A stretch of 47,496 nt of DNA, taken from the NCBI GenBank assembly GCA_947647615.1, contig CANSKS010000018.1:1-47496 (forward strand). Reading direction: 5' to 3'. The DNA is from an uncultured Neglectibacter sp. (lineage in GTDB: Bacteria; Bacillota; Clostridia; Oscillospirales; Acutalibacteraceae). Positions 7,623 to 15,846 of this stretch are shown piece after piece (within the stretch, counting starts at the first letter, position 1; the number at the start of each line of letters is the position of its first letter). The notes under the pieces are model-generated. The model did no database searches. It was not told where the DNA came from and was given only the letters and a program-made list of their open reading frames with translations. Both the position numbers and the translations under genes were made by a program.

Positions 7623-7730
7623 CTTCGGTTTTGACAAAAGCGTTTTTTGCAGGCTGAAGTGCGGAAGCTTGTTTATCCGGTTTTGAGGTCAGAGAGATTT
7701 ACAAAAGCTTTGGAAAGGGAGATGTGTGTT

Positions 7731-8471
7731 GTGAAAAAGGTCGGAAGAAAAATACTGGGTGTCTTTCTTTCAGTTCTCTACTTGGCACTGTTGCCCACCA
7801 GTGCTTTTGCCATCATGGCCGCACCGGATGACGCGCCCTTTTCCCCCGGCGATTCGCCGAAGGCCGGCGACCCCTGGTACCGAGATGCTGTTTGTGAGCT
7901 CTATTACGGCCAAGGAATTATTTGTGATCTTTTAGTTCCCAACGAAAACGGCGGCGCGGATATTTTGCCGGAGCAGCCCATTACCCGAGGGGAATTTGCT
8001 TTAGTGCTCAGGAATTTGGCTAAAGCCGTTGGAAAAGAGGTTTCCGAAGACCATTTAGTTTGGGCTCGGGAAACCGGTATTTTACAGGGATATGAAACGG
8101 GCTTACTGCCTAACCGTGTGATGACCCGCCAGGAAATGGCTGTCTTGCTTCTGCGCTTTTGGCAATATATGGAGCTTTCCTTGCAGGAAGGAGTTGGAGA
8201 AAAGGCCTACGAAGAATTTTTTGATGCTGCGCAGATCAGCTCTTGGGCCAAAGCGGGAGCGGAGTTTTGTACTCGCGTCGGGCTGATCCAAGGGAATTCG
8301 CGGTTTGGTTGTGCTTATGAGAAGGCAACCAATATATGTGCTTGTGGAATATATAACTGCTTCGAACCGCAGCTTTTAGTGACCAGGGCTCAGGCTTTTC
8401 AGGCCATATACAATTATGTGTGCCTAGCGAAGATCGAACTGGAACCCGTAAATGATTTGCCTCTTCCGTAG
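7731..8471 (+). CDS. Secreted SLH-domain protein
   Basis: A 246-residue exported protein. The N-terminus is a signal peptide (basic KKVGRK, hydrophobic core, cleavage likely after TSAFA at about residue 27). The mature part has three S-layer homology repeats, recognised by PITRGEFALVLRNLAK, VMTRQEMAVLLLRFWQY and LVTRAQAFQAIYNYV. These usually bind secondary wall polymers and anchor the protein to the wall. No other domain is present, so it may be an anchor or accessory protein. A cysteine cluster (FGCAYEKATNICACGIYNC) lies before the third repeat. I chose the GTG at 7731 because AAAGGGAG lies about 10 nt upstream; ATG 7722 is the alternative. Confidence 0.8.
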   Translation: MKKVGRKILGVFLSVLYLALLPTSAFAIMAAPDDAPFSPGDSPKAGDPWYRDAVCELYYGQGIICDLLVPNENGGADILPEQPITRGEFALVLRNLAKAVGKEVSEDHLVWARETGILQGYETGLLPNRVMTRQEMAVLLLRFWQYMELSLQEGVGEKAYEEFFDAAQISSWAKAGAEFCTRVGLIQGNSRFGCAYEKATNICACGIYNCFEPQLLVTRAQAFQAIYNYVCLAKIELEPVNDLPLP

Positions 8472-8582
8472 CAGGGGCCAGTTTAGTTTTGATTTTTTAA
8501 AGGGAAGAGGGCACACAGACGGTGATGCCAAAAGAAAATATATCCCTGGAGAAATTTCATGGAGAAAAATTTTTTCTTTCCC

Positions 8583-8611
8583 TTGCAAACTTTGAGGCTT
8601 TATGGTAAGAT
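8583..8611 (+). promoter_or_regulatory. Sigma-A promoter for secG
   Basis: TTGCAA (8583-8588), 17 nt, TAAGAT (8606-8611), about 45 nt before the ATG. Confidence 0.65.
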
Positions 8612-8661
8612 AATCTATGTTTTTAAGATATGCCGAAAAATTGAGGAAGGAATGAAATAAA

Positions 8662-8913
8662 ATGCAGGCTTTGGAGATCGTATTTGGAGTGCTTTTGCTG
8701 CTGTTCGCCTTGGCTATTATTGTGGTGGTGTTGCTTCAGGAGGGCAGTCAGAAAAACATGGGAGTGGTTACCGGAGGCGCCGACACATTTCTTTCGAAGA
8801 ATAAAGCCAGGTCCGTAGACGCGTTTTTGGCTCGCTGGACAAAGGTGATCGCTATTGGCTTTTTCCTGTTCGTCATTGTTATGAATGCGATCTTATATTT
8901 TACCGGAGCCTGA
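8662..8913 (+). CDS. secG: Preprotein translocase subunit SecG
   Basis: An 83-residue inner-membrane protein of the SecYEG channel. The family pattern is clear: a first membrane segment (about residues 4-26), the loop VLLQEGSQKNMGVVTGGADTF, and a second membrane segment near the C-terminus (about 62-81). The length is normal. AGGAAGGAATG precedes the ATG. The gene has its own promoter and a terminator 25 nt after the stop; in many Firmicutes rnr and smpB follow, but not here. Confidence 0.93.
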   Translation: MQALEIVFGVLLLLFALAIIVVVLLQEGSQKNMGVVTGGADTFLSKNKARSVDAFLARWTKVIAIGFFLFVIVMNAILYFTGA

Positions 8914-8938
8914 CTTTTGGTAGATAAAGGTGATCCTG

Positions 8939-8965
8939 CGCCTCGCGATAGCGGGGCGTTTTTCT
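8939..8965 (+). terminator. Terminator of secG
   Basis: CGCCTCGC (8939-8946) pairs with GCGGGGCG (8951-8958, one G-U pair) over a GATA loop and is followed by TTTTTCT. Its position rules out the longest reading of the next gene, whose start must lie downstream. Confidence 0.8.
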
Positions 8966-8983
8966 CTGTTCGTTTGGAAGGGA

Positions 8984-9736
8984 GTGAGGGACATTATTGT
9001 TTTAGTGGAGAAAGAAGAAGAAAAGCAAAGGCTTTTACAGGTGTGCAAAAAAACTGTATTTGGCTGCAAAATTGCTTCTATTGTGGCCATGTATCAGATG
9101 GATAAAAGCTTTGCCTGCTTTTGGCTGGATTCCCAAGCGGACATAGCCTATTGCCTTATAGACGGGCTCATGCTGCTTTCCGGTACCGTTTTAAAGGAAG
9201 GAGAAACGCGGGATTTTCTGCGGGCGGTGGGGGCCCGTTCTATCATGTGCGCAGTGCGCAATGCGGAAGCTCTTTCTTTAAAGGCCTGTAAAACAGGCGA
9301 TGTATTGAAAAAGTACTTACCCGAAAACGAAGACGGAAACCGGCCCAGGGACTTCCGGAACTCTCAAGTAAACATCCGAGAGGTGTACGGGCTTTTGGAA
9401 GAGGCTGGGATGGTCGGGGAGTTCGAGCCCTTCTATTTGGATCTTTCTCATAGGCTTCGCCACGGAGGCGCCTTAGTGGCGGCCGAATATCGCGAGCAGG
9501 AGATAGCGGGCTGTGCCTTGGTTTCCGCTATTACGGAAACTGCGGCAATTCTTTCTGCCCTTGTGGTGAAGGAGGAGCTACGTTGCCAAGGACTGGGGAC
9601 AGCTTTGGTGCAGGAAGTGGAAAATCGCCTTCCTGGAAAAATTTTATATCTCCTGCGGGAAAAGGAGAAGCATCAGAAGTTTTACCAGAAGCTGGGGTAT
9701 ACCAAAACGGACACTTGGGTCCACGGAACCATATAA
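8984..9736 (+). CDS. GNAT family N-acetyltransferase
   Basis: About 250 residues. The C-terminal half is a GNAT domain: LSALVVKEELRCQGLGTALV contains the strand and the acetyl-CoA pyrophosphate-binding loop (RCQGLGTAL), and the end KFYQKLGYTKTDTW is the usual last strand. The N-terminal half (VCKKTVFGCKIASIVAMY) resembles small clostridial GNAT proteins of unknown substrate. The start is uncertain: GTG 8984 lies very close to GGAAGGGA, and GTG 9005 is an alternative. It lies 26 nt before the PLP-enzyme gene, so the two are probably co-transcribed. Confidence 0.75.
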   Translation: MRDIIVLVEKEEEKQRLLQVCKKTVFGCKIASIVAMYQMDKSFACFWLDSQADIAYCLIDGLMLLSGTVLKEGETRDFLRAVGARSIMCAVRNAEALSLKACKTGDVLKKYLPENEDGNRPRDFRNSQVNIREVYGLLEEAGMVGEFEPFYLDLSHRLRHGGALVAAEYREQEIAGCALVSAITETAAILSALVVKEELRCQGLGTALVQEVENRLPGKILYLLREKEKHQKFYQKLGYTKTDTWVHGTI

Positions 9737-9762
9737 ACTGGAAAAGAGAGGGGAAAGTCTCA

Positions 9763-11031
9763 TTGCATCCTTACTTTCAAATCTGTTCGAGATTGCGGGA
9801 GGCTTCCGAAAAAGCGGAGGCCGTTTCCAAGCCTATGTTTCGAACCATAGAGGAAATTCAGCGGTACAACCAACAAAAGATGTTGGCAGCTTTTAACCGG
9901 GCCGGAGTCAGCGAAAGTCATTTCGTGGGAAGTACAGGCTATGGTTATGGAGACCGGGGCCGCGAAGTGCTGGATGAGGTGTACGCCTATGCGCTGGGAG
10001 CGGAAGACGCCTTGGTGCGCCATAATTTTGTGAGCGGCACTCATGCGCTTACAGTGGCTTTGTTCGGCATTTTGCGTCCTGGTGATAAAATGCTGTGTGT
10101 CACTGGCACCCCCTACGATACCATTCAGGGCGTGATCGGCATAGAAGGCAGGGAGGAGAAGGGCTCTTTAAAAGAATTCGGAATTTCTTATGAGCAGGTA
10201 GACCTGCTGCCCGACGGTACCCCGGATTACGAGGAAATAGAGAGAAGGATTTCTCCGGAATATAAAATGATCTATCTTCAGCGTTCCCGAGGGTATAGCC
10301 TGCGCCCCTCTCTTTTTGTGAGCGATATTGAAAAAATTGCCGGGATTGCGAAACGAAAAGCACCTCAGAGTATTGTTATGGTAGATAATTGCTATGGAGA
10401 ATTTGTGGAAAAGGAGGAGCCTACCCAACATGGGGCAGACCTAATGGCGGGCTCGCTCATTAAGAATCCCGGAGGTGGTGTTGCTCCCACCGGCGGATAC
10501 CTTGCAGGCAGAAAAGAACTGGTAGAGCTTTGCTCTTATCGCCTCACCACACCGGGTACCGGCCGGGAGATCGGCTGTACCCTCGGAAACAACCGAGAAT
10601 TATTCCTGGGCGCGTTCCATGCTCCCCACGTTACAGGAGAAGCGGTAAAAACAGCAGTATTTGCTGCGGCTCTGTTTTCTGAATTGGGCTTTGCGGTGAC
10701 TCCGACACCTCAGGAGCTCCGGACAGATATTATTCAGGCGGTGCTGCTTAAGAGCAGAGAGGCCTTGGTCTCCTTTTGTAGGGGCATACAAAAGGGTGCC
10801 CCGGTAGATTCTTTTGTGGCGCCTGAGCCAAGCCCAATGCCAGGCTATGACAGCGACGTCATTATGGCGGCAGGAGCCTTTACTTTGGGAGCTTCCATTG
10901 AACTTTCTGCCGACGCGCCCTTGCGGGAGCCCTTCGCCGTTTGGATGCAGGGCGGCCTGAATTATCACAGCGGCCAGTTGGGCGTGCTGTTGGCCGCTCA
11001 AGAAATGTATGAAAATGGATTGATTGCCTGA
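9763..11031 (+). CDS. PLP-dependent methionine gamma-lyase-like (aluminium-resistance family) protein
   Basis: A 422-residue enzyme of the Met_gamma_lyase / YnbB 'aluminium resistance protein' family (fold type I PLP enzymes of the cystathionine-lyase group). The cofactor lysine is in GSLIKNPGGGVAPTGGY (about residue 237), the aspartate under the pyridine ring is in VMVDNCYGEF, and the substrate region GSTGYGYGDRGRE is typical. The length matches the family. A TTG start (9763) is chosen because GAGAGGGG lies 9 nt before it. The exact reaction in this family is not established; C-S lyase activity is expected. Confidence 0.86.
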   Translation: MHPYFQICSRLREASEKAEAVSKPMFRTIEEIQRYNQQKMLAAFNRAGVSESHFVGSTGYGYGDRGREVLDEVYAYALGAEDALVRHNFVSGTHALTVALFGILRPGDKMLCVTGTPYDTIQGVIGIEGREEKGSLKEFGISYEQVDLLPDGTPDYEEIERRISPEYKMIYLQRSRGYSLRPSLFVSDIEKIAGIAKRKAPQSIVMVDNCYGEFVEKEEPTQHGADLMAGSLIKNPGGGVAPTGGYLAGRKELVELCSYRLTTPGTGREIGCTLGNNRELFLGAFHAPHVTGEAVKTAVFAAALFSELGFAVTPTPQELRTDIIQAVLLKSREALVSFCRGIQKGAPVDSFVAPEPSPMPGYDSDVIMAAGAFTLGASIELSADAPLREPFAVWMQGGLNYHSGQLGVLLAAQEMYENGLIA

Positions 11032-11115
11032 AGTTGTAGACTATGAGTATACAGACAGTATTTGACATGAATCGGAATTGGTAAAAGTATTGGCGGATCG
11101 CCGTAGTTTGAAAGC

Positions 11116-11144
11116 GTGACAAAAACAGATGCGTATGGTATAAT
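11116..11144 (+). promoter_or_regulatory. Sigma-A promoter for the two-component operon
   Basis: GTGACA (11116-11121), 17 nt, TATAAT (11139-11144), 25 nt before the regulator ATG; the leader is very short. Confidence 0.7.
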
Positions 11145-11169
11145 TCCCGAAAGAGGAGAGGAAGGAACC

Positions 11170-11886
11170 ATGCGCATAGTTTTTTGTGATGATGACCAGC
11201 AGGTATTGGTCCAGCTGAAAAAATACTTGTCTGAGTATTTCCAAACAAACCATTTACTGCAGCCGGAATATGCGGGGTATACCAGTGGCGAAGAGCTGTT
11301 AGAAAAGGAACAGCGCCCGGAAATTGCATTTCTGGATGTGGAGATGCCAGGGCTTTCTGGAATCCATGTGGGAGCAAAATTAAAACAGCGTAACCCTTAC
11401 GCTAAAGTCTTTATCCTGACGTCGTTCCCCGACTATTTGGACGAAGCGATGAAATTTCATGTGTTCCGGTATCTTTCCAAGCCGCTGGATAAAAAGAGGC
11501 TGTTCCGGAATATGAAGGATGCTTTGTATCAATACAGCGTGGACACCTGCCCAGTTGCGATCGAAACAAAAGAAAAAAGCATCGTCTGTTATGCTGACGA
11601 GATCATTATGGTAGAGGCAGCAGATAAGAATGCCGTTGTCCATACCATCCAGGCCTCCTATGAAACGACACAGCCCATAAAGTATTGGGAAAAACTTTTG
11701 GAAATTGGCAGCTTTTATCAGCCTTACCGAAGCTTTATCATCAATATGCGGTATGTGAATTCTTACTCCAAAAACGCGATTGCCTTGGTACCGCCAAGAG
11801 GAGTAGGCTATACAGCCTACCTTTCCCGACGGAAGTATAAGGACTTTAAGAACGCGCATTTGCTTTACCTGGAGGCGATGAAGTGA
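11170..11886 (+). CDS. LytTR-type response regulator (AgrA-like)
   Basis: A 238-residue regulator. The receiver domain has the acidic pocket FCDDD (residues 7-9), the phospho-acceptor Asp56 in AFLDVEMPG and a conserved lysine in SKPLDKKR. The C-terminal half is a LytTR DNA-binding domain (EIIMVEAADKNAVVHT, then YWEKLLEIGSFYQPYRSFIINMRYV). AgrA, ComE and VirR proteins share this layout and respond to secreted peptides. GAGGAAGGAACC precedes the ATG. It overlaps the kinase gene by 4 nt, so the pair is translationally coupled. Confidence 0.92.
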   Translation: MRIVFCDDDQQVLVQLKKYLSEYFQTNHLLQPEYAGYTSGEELLEKEQRPEIAFLDVEMPGLSGIHVGAKLKQRNPYAKVFILTSFPDYLDEAMKFHVFRYLSKPLDKKRLFRNMKDALYQYSVDTCPVAIETKEKSIVCYADEIIMVEAADKNAVVHTIQASYETTQPIKYWEKLLEIGSFYQPYRSFIINMRYVNSYSKNAIALVPPRGVGYTAYLSRRKYKDFKNAHLLYLEAMK

Positions 11887-13184
11887 TAGAGCGTACCCTG
11901 ATCTTATTCTGTGTTTATCTTGCCAGTGGGATTACAGCATGGCAGTACTTTTCTGCTCTTTTTGGAAGAAAGAGAAAGCTGTGGCAGGCGGTTTTGGGAG
12001 TATGCCTTGGCTATATCTGCGCATGGCTGGCATTTGATTTCACTACGGTATGGGTAAATGCTCTTTGCTTCACAATCATCAATTTCCTGCTGCTGATCCT
12101 CTTCTTTTCCGTTTCCTGGAAAGGAGCGCTGTTTCATGCTGGAATTCTCAGCTGCCTGATCCTGACTGCGGAGACTGCCAGTGAATTTGCTTTAGGATCT
12201 TTATTTGGAGATGCATCGCTTTATCAGGAAAATATGCTTTTTCTTGCAGTTCTAGGAGTAGTGAGTCGGCTGCTCTACTTTTTTGCCACAAAGGTGTGCA
12301 TCCACATTATAGCGAAAAAGCCCTCTGACCTTTCAGAAGCAGGTCCGGAGGTGCTGCTTCTAGGCAGCTTTTCTGTTGCGACGATTTTCATTCTGGTTGT
12401 CATTGTACAGACGGTGCTTCAGGTGGAGCTGCCTCCAAATATAGTGAACCTGATGCTTATCGGTTCGCTCATTCTCTTGTTTTCCAATTTTCTTGTTTTT
12501 GCAGGATACCAATTCAACCAGCATCTCCACCGTCGTTATGTGGCCCTGCAGCTTGCTCATCAACGTGAAGAGGACAAGGAGCTCTATTTCAGAACGCTTG
12601 AGGAACAGTACAACGGTCAACAGATCCTACTCCATGATATCAACCGTCACCTGGCAGCTATCAAAGCATTGGCCGATGAGAATGGCGATGCGGCAGTTGC
12701 GGAATATATGTCTGAGCTGCAAGAGCTGCCTGCATTGCAGAGGCGGGTTCGGTTCTGTGAAAATTCAATGTTGAATGTGATTCTTTCAGAATATTATAAT
12801 ATTTGCCGAAAAAAAGGAATCGACTTTCTAGTCGATGTACGGAACAGACCTTTTGATACGATCAAACACAGCGATGTCACGGCACTGCTTGGAAATCTGC
12901 TGGAAAATGCTGTGGAAGCTGCAGAAAACTGTGAAGAGCCGTATATTGAACTGCATATTGATACGCAGCCGGGATATTCCCTGTTTCTTTCCCTTGTCAA
13001 TACTTGTGCGGTACCTCCACAGAGTGACGGCGGCAATGGGTTTGTCAGCAAAAAGACGGGTAAGCTCCTTCACGGGATTGGGCTTCAGAGCATCCGGCAG
13101 ATCATAAAAAAATATCATGGAGAAATCCGCCAGGAATATGAGGAGGAAACCCACCTGTTTACTACGAATGTCCTGTTGAAATAA
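11883..13184 (+). CDS. GHKL sensor histidine kinase (AgrC-like)
   Basis: A 433-residue membrane kinase. About seven hydrophobic segments fill residues 1-215. A coiled linker leads to the phospho-acceptor region ILLHDINRHLAAIKAL (His251) and an AgrC/CitA-type ATPase domain with the N box GNLLENAVEAAE and the G box GIGLQSIRQIIKKYHG. Kinases of this build sense peptide signals (AgrC) or other ligands. No agrB or agrD homologue is next to it, so the signal is unknown. The GTG start overlaps the regulator stop. A terminator follows 34 nt downstream. Confidence 0.9.
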   Translation: MIERTLILFCVYLASGITAWQYFSALFGRKRKLWQAVLGVCLGYICAWLAFDFTTVWVNALCFTIINFLLLILFFSVSWKGALFHAGILSCLILTAETASEFALGSLFGDASLYQENMLFLAVLGVVSRLLYFFATKVCIHIIAKKPSDLSEAGPEVLLLGSFSVATIFILVVIVQTVLQVELPPNIVNLMLIGSLILLFSNFLVFAGYQFNQHLHRRYVALQLAHQREEDKELYFRTLEEQYNGQQILLHDINRHLAAIKALADENGDAAVAEYMSELQELPALQRRVRFCENSMLNVILSEYYNICRKKGIDFLVDVRNRPFDTIKHSDVTALLGNLLENAVEAAENCEEPYIELHIDTQPGYSLFLSLVNTCAVPPQSDGGNGFVSKKTGKLLHGIGLQSIRQIIKKYHGEIRQEYEEETHLFTTNVLLK

Positions 13185-13217
13185 AACTTTCCGATACCAG
13201 CTGATTTATTCCGTTTT

Positions 13218-13248
13218 CGCCGCAGAGAATTGCGGCGATTTTCTTTTC
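13218..13248 (+). terminator. Terminator of the two-component operon
   Basis: CGCCGCA (13218-13224) pairs perfectly with TGCGGCG (13231-13237), followed by ATTTTCTTTTC. It separates the regulator-kinase operon from the AT-rich export genes. Confidence 0.8.
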
Positions 13249-13416
13249 TGGAAAAAAGTTACCAAAAAGGCCTCTTTTTCGACCATTCACTCCAAAGGTA
13301 TTGAAAAAGTTTATGGGTTCCTATAGACTACAAATAGGTTAGCTGTCGTGTCAAAAGTTGTAAGCGATAAAGTGATATATTGGCTTGTCTGTATTTTTTA
13401 GGATCCAAAAAATTTT

Positions 13417-13524
13417 ATGGAATATTATGGAAGAAAGGAGTCTTTGCTTTTGCTGTCAGTGAATATGAAAAAACATGCTTTGTATCGCTATATCAAATAT
13501 AAGATATATGATGAGTGCAATTGA
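13417..13524 (+). other. 35-codon reading frame, possible broken N-terminus of the next gene
   Basis: An ATG at 13417 opens 35 codons, and a strong GAAAGGAG site (13433-13440) lies inside it, 9 nt before an in-frame TTG (13450) and 24 nt before an in-frame ATG (13465). The second part reads MKKHALYRYIKYKIYDECN and overlaps the next frame. It may be the real N-terminus of the damaged gene at 13475, separated from it by a frameshift, or a small peptide. There is no leader-peptide or core-peptide pattern that I recognise. Confidence 0.3.
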
Positions 13525-13930
13525 TGACGCCTTGCCAGATATTATTATTACTGGAACACAATCACAAACGATACCAGTTACGTATGGTAACGCATTCAAC
13601 ATACCATATCGCAATTATTTATATCTTAACGGCGTGTGCCCAGATGCAATATTAATTGTTATTAATATTGACGATAGCATTGAATATATTTTGCAAACAA
13701 TAAGTTATTGTAATTCTATTACTGAAGGCGAGGTTATTGGGCTTGTTATTTCCCCATTGCAGCAGCATGGAAGATGGTCAGTCATAGGAGGCGAATTTCA
13801 AAATGTTTCACCAGAAGAATCTGACATATTCCGGGTTAAGCTGAATAATTGGTGTGCTCTGCCAGTATTTACTTTTCAAGAGATTGATGAACTTTGTGAG
13901 GGGATTATTCAGTATTTTCGAGAGGAATGA
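13475..13930 (+). CDS. C-terminal fragment of a putative peptide-maturation protein (possible pseudogene)
   Basis: The readable protein is 151 residues. It includes PDIIITGTQSQTIPVTYGN, CPDAILIVINIDDSIEYI and EVIGLVISPLQQHGRWS. This looks like the C-terminal half of the clostridial 'peptide maturation system' proteins (TIGR04066-type) that accompany Cys-rich peptides, radical SAM enzymes and ABC transporters; the match is from memory and tentative. It is too short for such a protein, its frame has a stop right before the first ATG, and that ATG has no ribosome binding site, so the N-terminal part is lost or out of frame. Base use is strongly AT-rich, unlike the flanking housekeeping genes. 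An ABC exporter follows 74 nt later. Confidence 0.45.
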   Translation: MLCIAISNIRYMMSAIDDALPDIIITGTQSQTIPVTYGNAFNIPYRNYLYLNGVCPDAILIVINIDDSIEYILQTISYCNSITEGEVIGLVISPLQQHGRWSVIGGEFQNVSPEESDIFRVKLNNWCALPVFTFQEIDELCEGIIQYFREE

Positions 13931-14004
13931 GATTTCAATAACTAAAATCACAAACACAGATGGCCAACTCGATTTTGTCACATTATGCAGGAGGTTACCA
14001 GTAA

Positions 14005-15618
14005 ATGAAAAAGCGCATATTTATATTACTGCGGTTTGCAGGTATTGGTCAACTGAGTATTCTTATTTTACTTTCTGGTATTCTTGCTGTACTTGGAATT
14101 ACAAACGCATGGTGTTTACAGAATATTTTAAACATTGCAGCACAAGAAACGACCTGTTCCATCAGCCTTGCTTTTGTTTTAACACTATTAGTTTTTATTG
14201 CGACAGGGATTGCTAATATTTTATTTTCTTATATTCAGCGTAAGTCTGTGCTAAATTCTCTCTCAAAAATACGAAAGGAATCTCTTTCTTCGATATTAAA
14301 TCTGAGTTTATTTGACTATGAAAAGCACCCTGAGGCAGACATTCAAACACGCCTTTTTGAAGATGTAGAAATATGTTCAAAAATAGTTCCTGTCCAAGTT
14401 ATAGCTCTCATATCAGGTGGTCTTAGCTGTATTGCGTGTTTAGTTTATGCTTTTTTTCTCAGTTGGAAACTAACTTTGATTGTAATAGTTTTAACTCCCC
14501 TCGCAGCGTTCTTTACAAAAATTATGTCCCCTGTTGTTGAAAGGAAAACCGTTTTAAAGCGTGAAGCATATAGCAAAACACGCTCTTTTGTGCAAGAAAT
14601 CTTAGGAAACTCTATTGTTACAAGGGTGTTTCATTTAAATAACTATCTTATGTCAAGATACGAAAAACTGAATAATGAGTTTTGTAAAGCGGATTTGCGT
14701 CAATGCATGTATCAAGCATTTATTGTGTTTGGCGGTAGTTTTTTAGGTTCGCTTTCTATGGTGTGTAGCATAGTGGGTGGTGCGATATTGGTAATGAATC
14801 AAGAAATGAAGATTGGCGAAATTGTTGGTTTTTTACAACTTCTAAACTTCATTGTTTGGCCATTTACAGAACTTATGGGTCAAATTACTGATATTCGTTC
14901 TTCATCTGTATCTCTTTACCGTCTTGATGATTTACTTGCAAAATCAAACCAAACTTTAGGCGTTGCTAATGTGCAAAGCAAGGAAACGGTTTGCTCTCTT
15001 TCAATAAAGAATCTTAGTTTTTCGTATGGGAGTTCAAATAATATACTTAATAGTTTAAATTTCGAGGTTAAAGCTCCAGGCATTTTAATTATTAAAGGTA
15101 AAAGTGGAGCAGGAAAAACAACATTACTTAAGTTGCTGTTAGGTGTATATCGACCAGATAGCGGAGAAATATGCTACAGGCTGTCCGATGGAGAAACCAT
15201 TACTGAAAATTTTACCGGATTATGTTCTTTTGTCCCACAAGATCATGTGCTTTTTTCCGGCACGATTAGAGAAAATATTGTTTTAGATAGAAATATTTCT
15301 GATAATGCACTAAATGATATCATTAGCCAGGCACAGCTATCTGAATATATCGATTCTTTGGATCATGGAATTGAAACTTTAATTAGCGAAGATGCGAAAA
15401 ACATATCATTTGGGCAAGGGCAGCGAATTGCAATTGCAAGAGCATTGGGAACGCAGGCACAAGTTCTGGTTTTTGATGAACCTACTGCTTCGCTTGATAG
15501 TAATACAAAAAGTGAAATTATTAAGACTATTTGCAGTGTAGCAAAAAACAAATTGTGTATCATAGTGAGTCATGACGATATTGATATTCAATCATACGAA
15601 AATGTTTTAACCATCTAA
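14005..15618 (+). CDS. ABC exporter, fused permease and ATPase (1)
   Basis: A 537-residue half-transporter of the type I exporter fold. Six membrane segments lie in residues 1-300, with no C39 peptidase domain in front. The ATPase has Walker A GKSGAGKTT, a Q-loop FVPQDHVLFSGTIRENI, Walker B VLVFDEPTASLDS and H-loop IIVSHDD. The signature reads ISFGQGQR instead of LSGGQ. The start has an AGGAGG site. The gene is very AT-rich and lies directly behind the putative peptide-maturation fragment, so export of a modified peptide is a reasonable inference. It probably works as a homodimer or with a lost partner. Confidence 0.88.
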   Translation: MKKRIFILLRFAGIGQLSILILLSGILAVLGITNAWCLQNILNIAAQETTCSISLAFVLTLLVFIATGIANILFSYIQRKSVLNSLSKIRKESLSSILNLSLFDYEKHPEADIQTRLFEDVEICSKIVPVQVIALISGGLSCIACLVYAFFLSWKLTLIVIVLTPLAAFFTKIMSPVVERKTVLKREAYSKTRSFVQEILGNSIVTRVFHLNNYLMSRYEKLNNEFCKADLRQCMYQAFIVFGGSFLGSLSMVCSIVGGAILVMNQEMKIGEIVGFLQLLNFIVWPFTELMGQITDIRSSSVSLYRLDDLLAKSNQTLGVANVQSKETVCSLSIKNLSFSYGSSNNILNSLNFEVKAPGILIIKGKSGAGKTTLLKLLLGVYRPDSGEICYRLSDGETITENFTGLCSFVPQDHVLFSGTIRENIVLDRNISDNALNDIISQAQLSEYIDSLDHGIETLISEDAKNISFGQGQRIAIARALGTQAQVLVFDEPTASLDSNTKSEIIKTICSVAKNKLCIIVSHDDIDIQSYENVLTI

Positions 15619-15846
15619 TATTTTGATGCAATATAGCGGTGTGAAAATTATTATGCGGAACAAAGCTTCTTTTGTTAGCAGAAAAGAGAGCCCCGAGAAA
15701 GTTGTGTAAAAGTGAATAAAAGGCATCCTTTCAGTCAGGAATCGGAGCAGGAAAAAACTTGATCGAGAGGATGTATTTTGATAAGGTCCAGTAAGGGAGC
15801 TGTTGACACTACTCATGTAGCAGTGCAGAAAGGAATGCTTATCATT

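Noticed and set aside
8930-8983. The longest reading of the GNAT gene, starting at GTG 8930
   Set aside because: It would run through the secG terminator hairpin; later GTG codons fit better.
13249-13416. LytTR-type direct repeats (several AAAGTT-like words) upstream of the export genes
   Set aside because: The words are spaced about 50 nt apart and do not match the usual 21-nt repeat spacing; too weak to call.
13854-14216. A 120-codon frame overlapping the fragment and exporter 1
   Set aside because: It overlaps two better genes in another frame and has no ribosome binding site; only its segment between 13931 and 14004 is free of other genes.
15620-15780. Short frames after exporter 1 (27 codons from 15626, and one with RHPFSQESEQEKT) as peptide precursors
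   Set aside because: No ribosome binding site and no leader or cysteine-rich core pattern.
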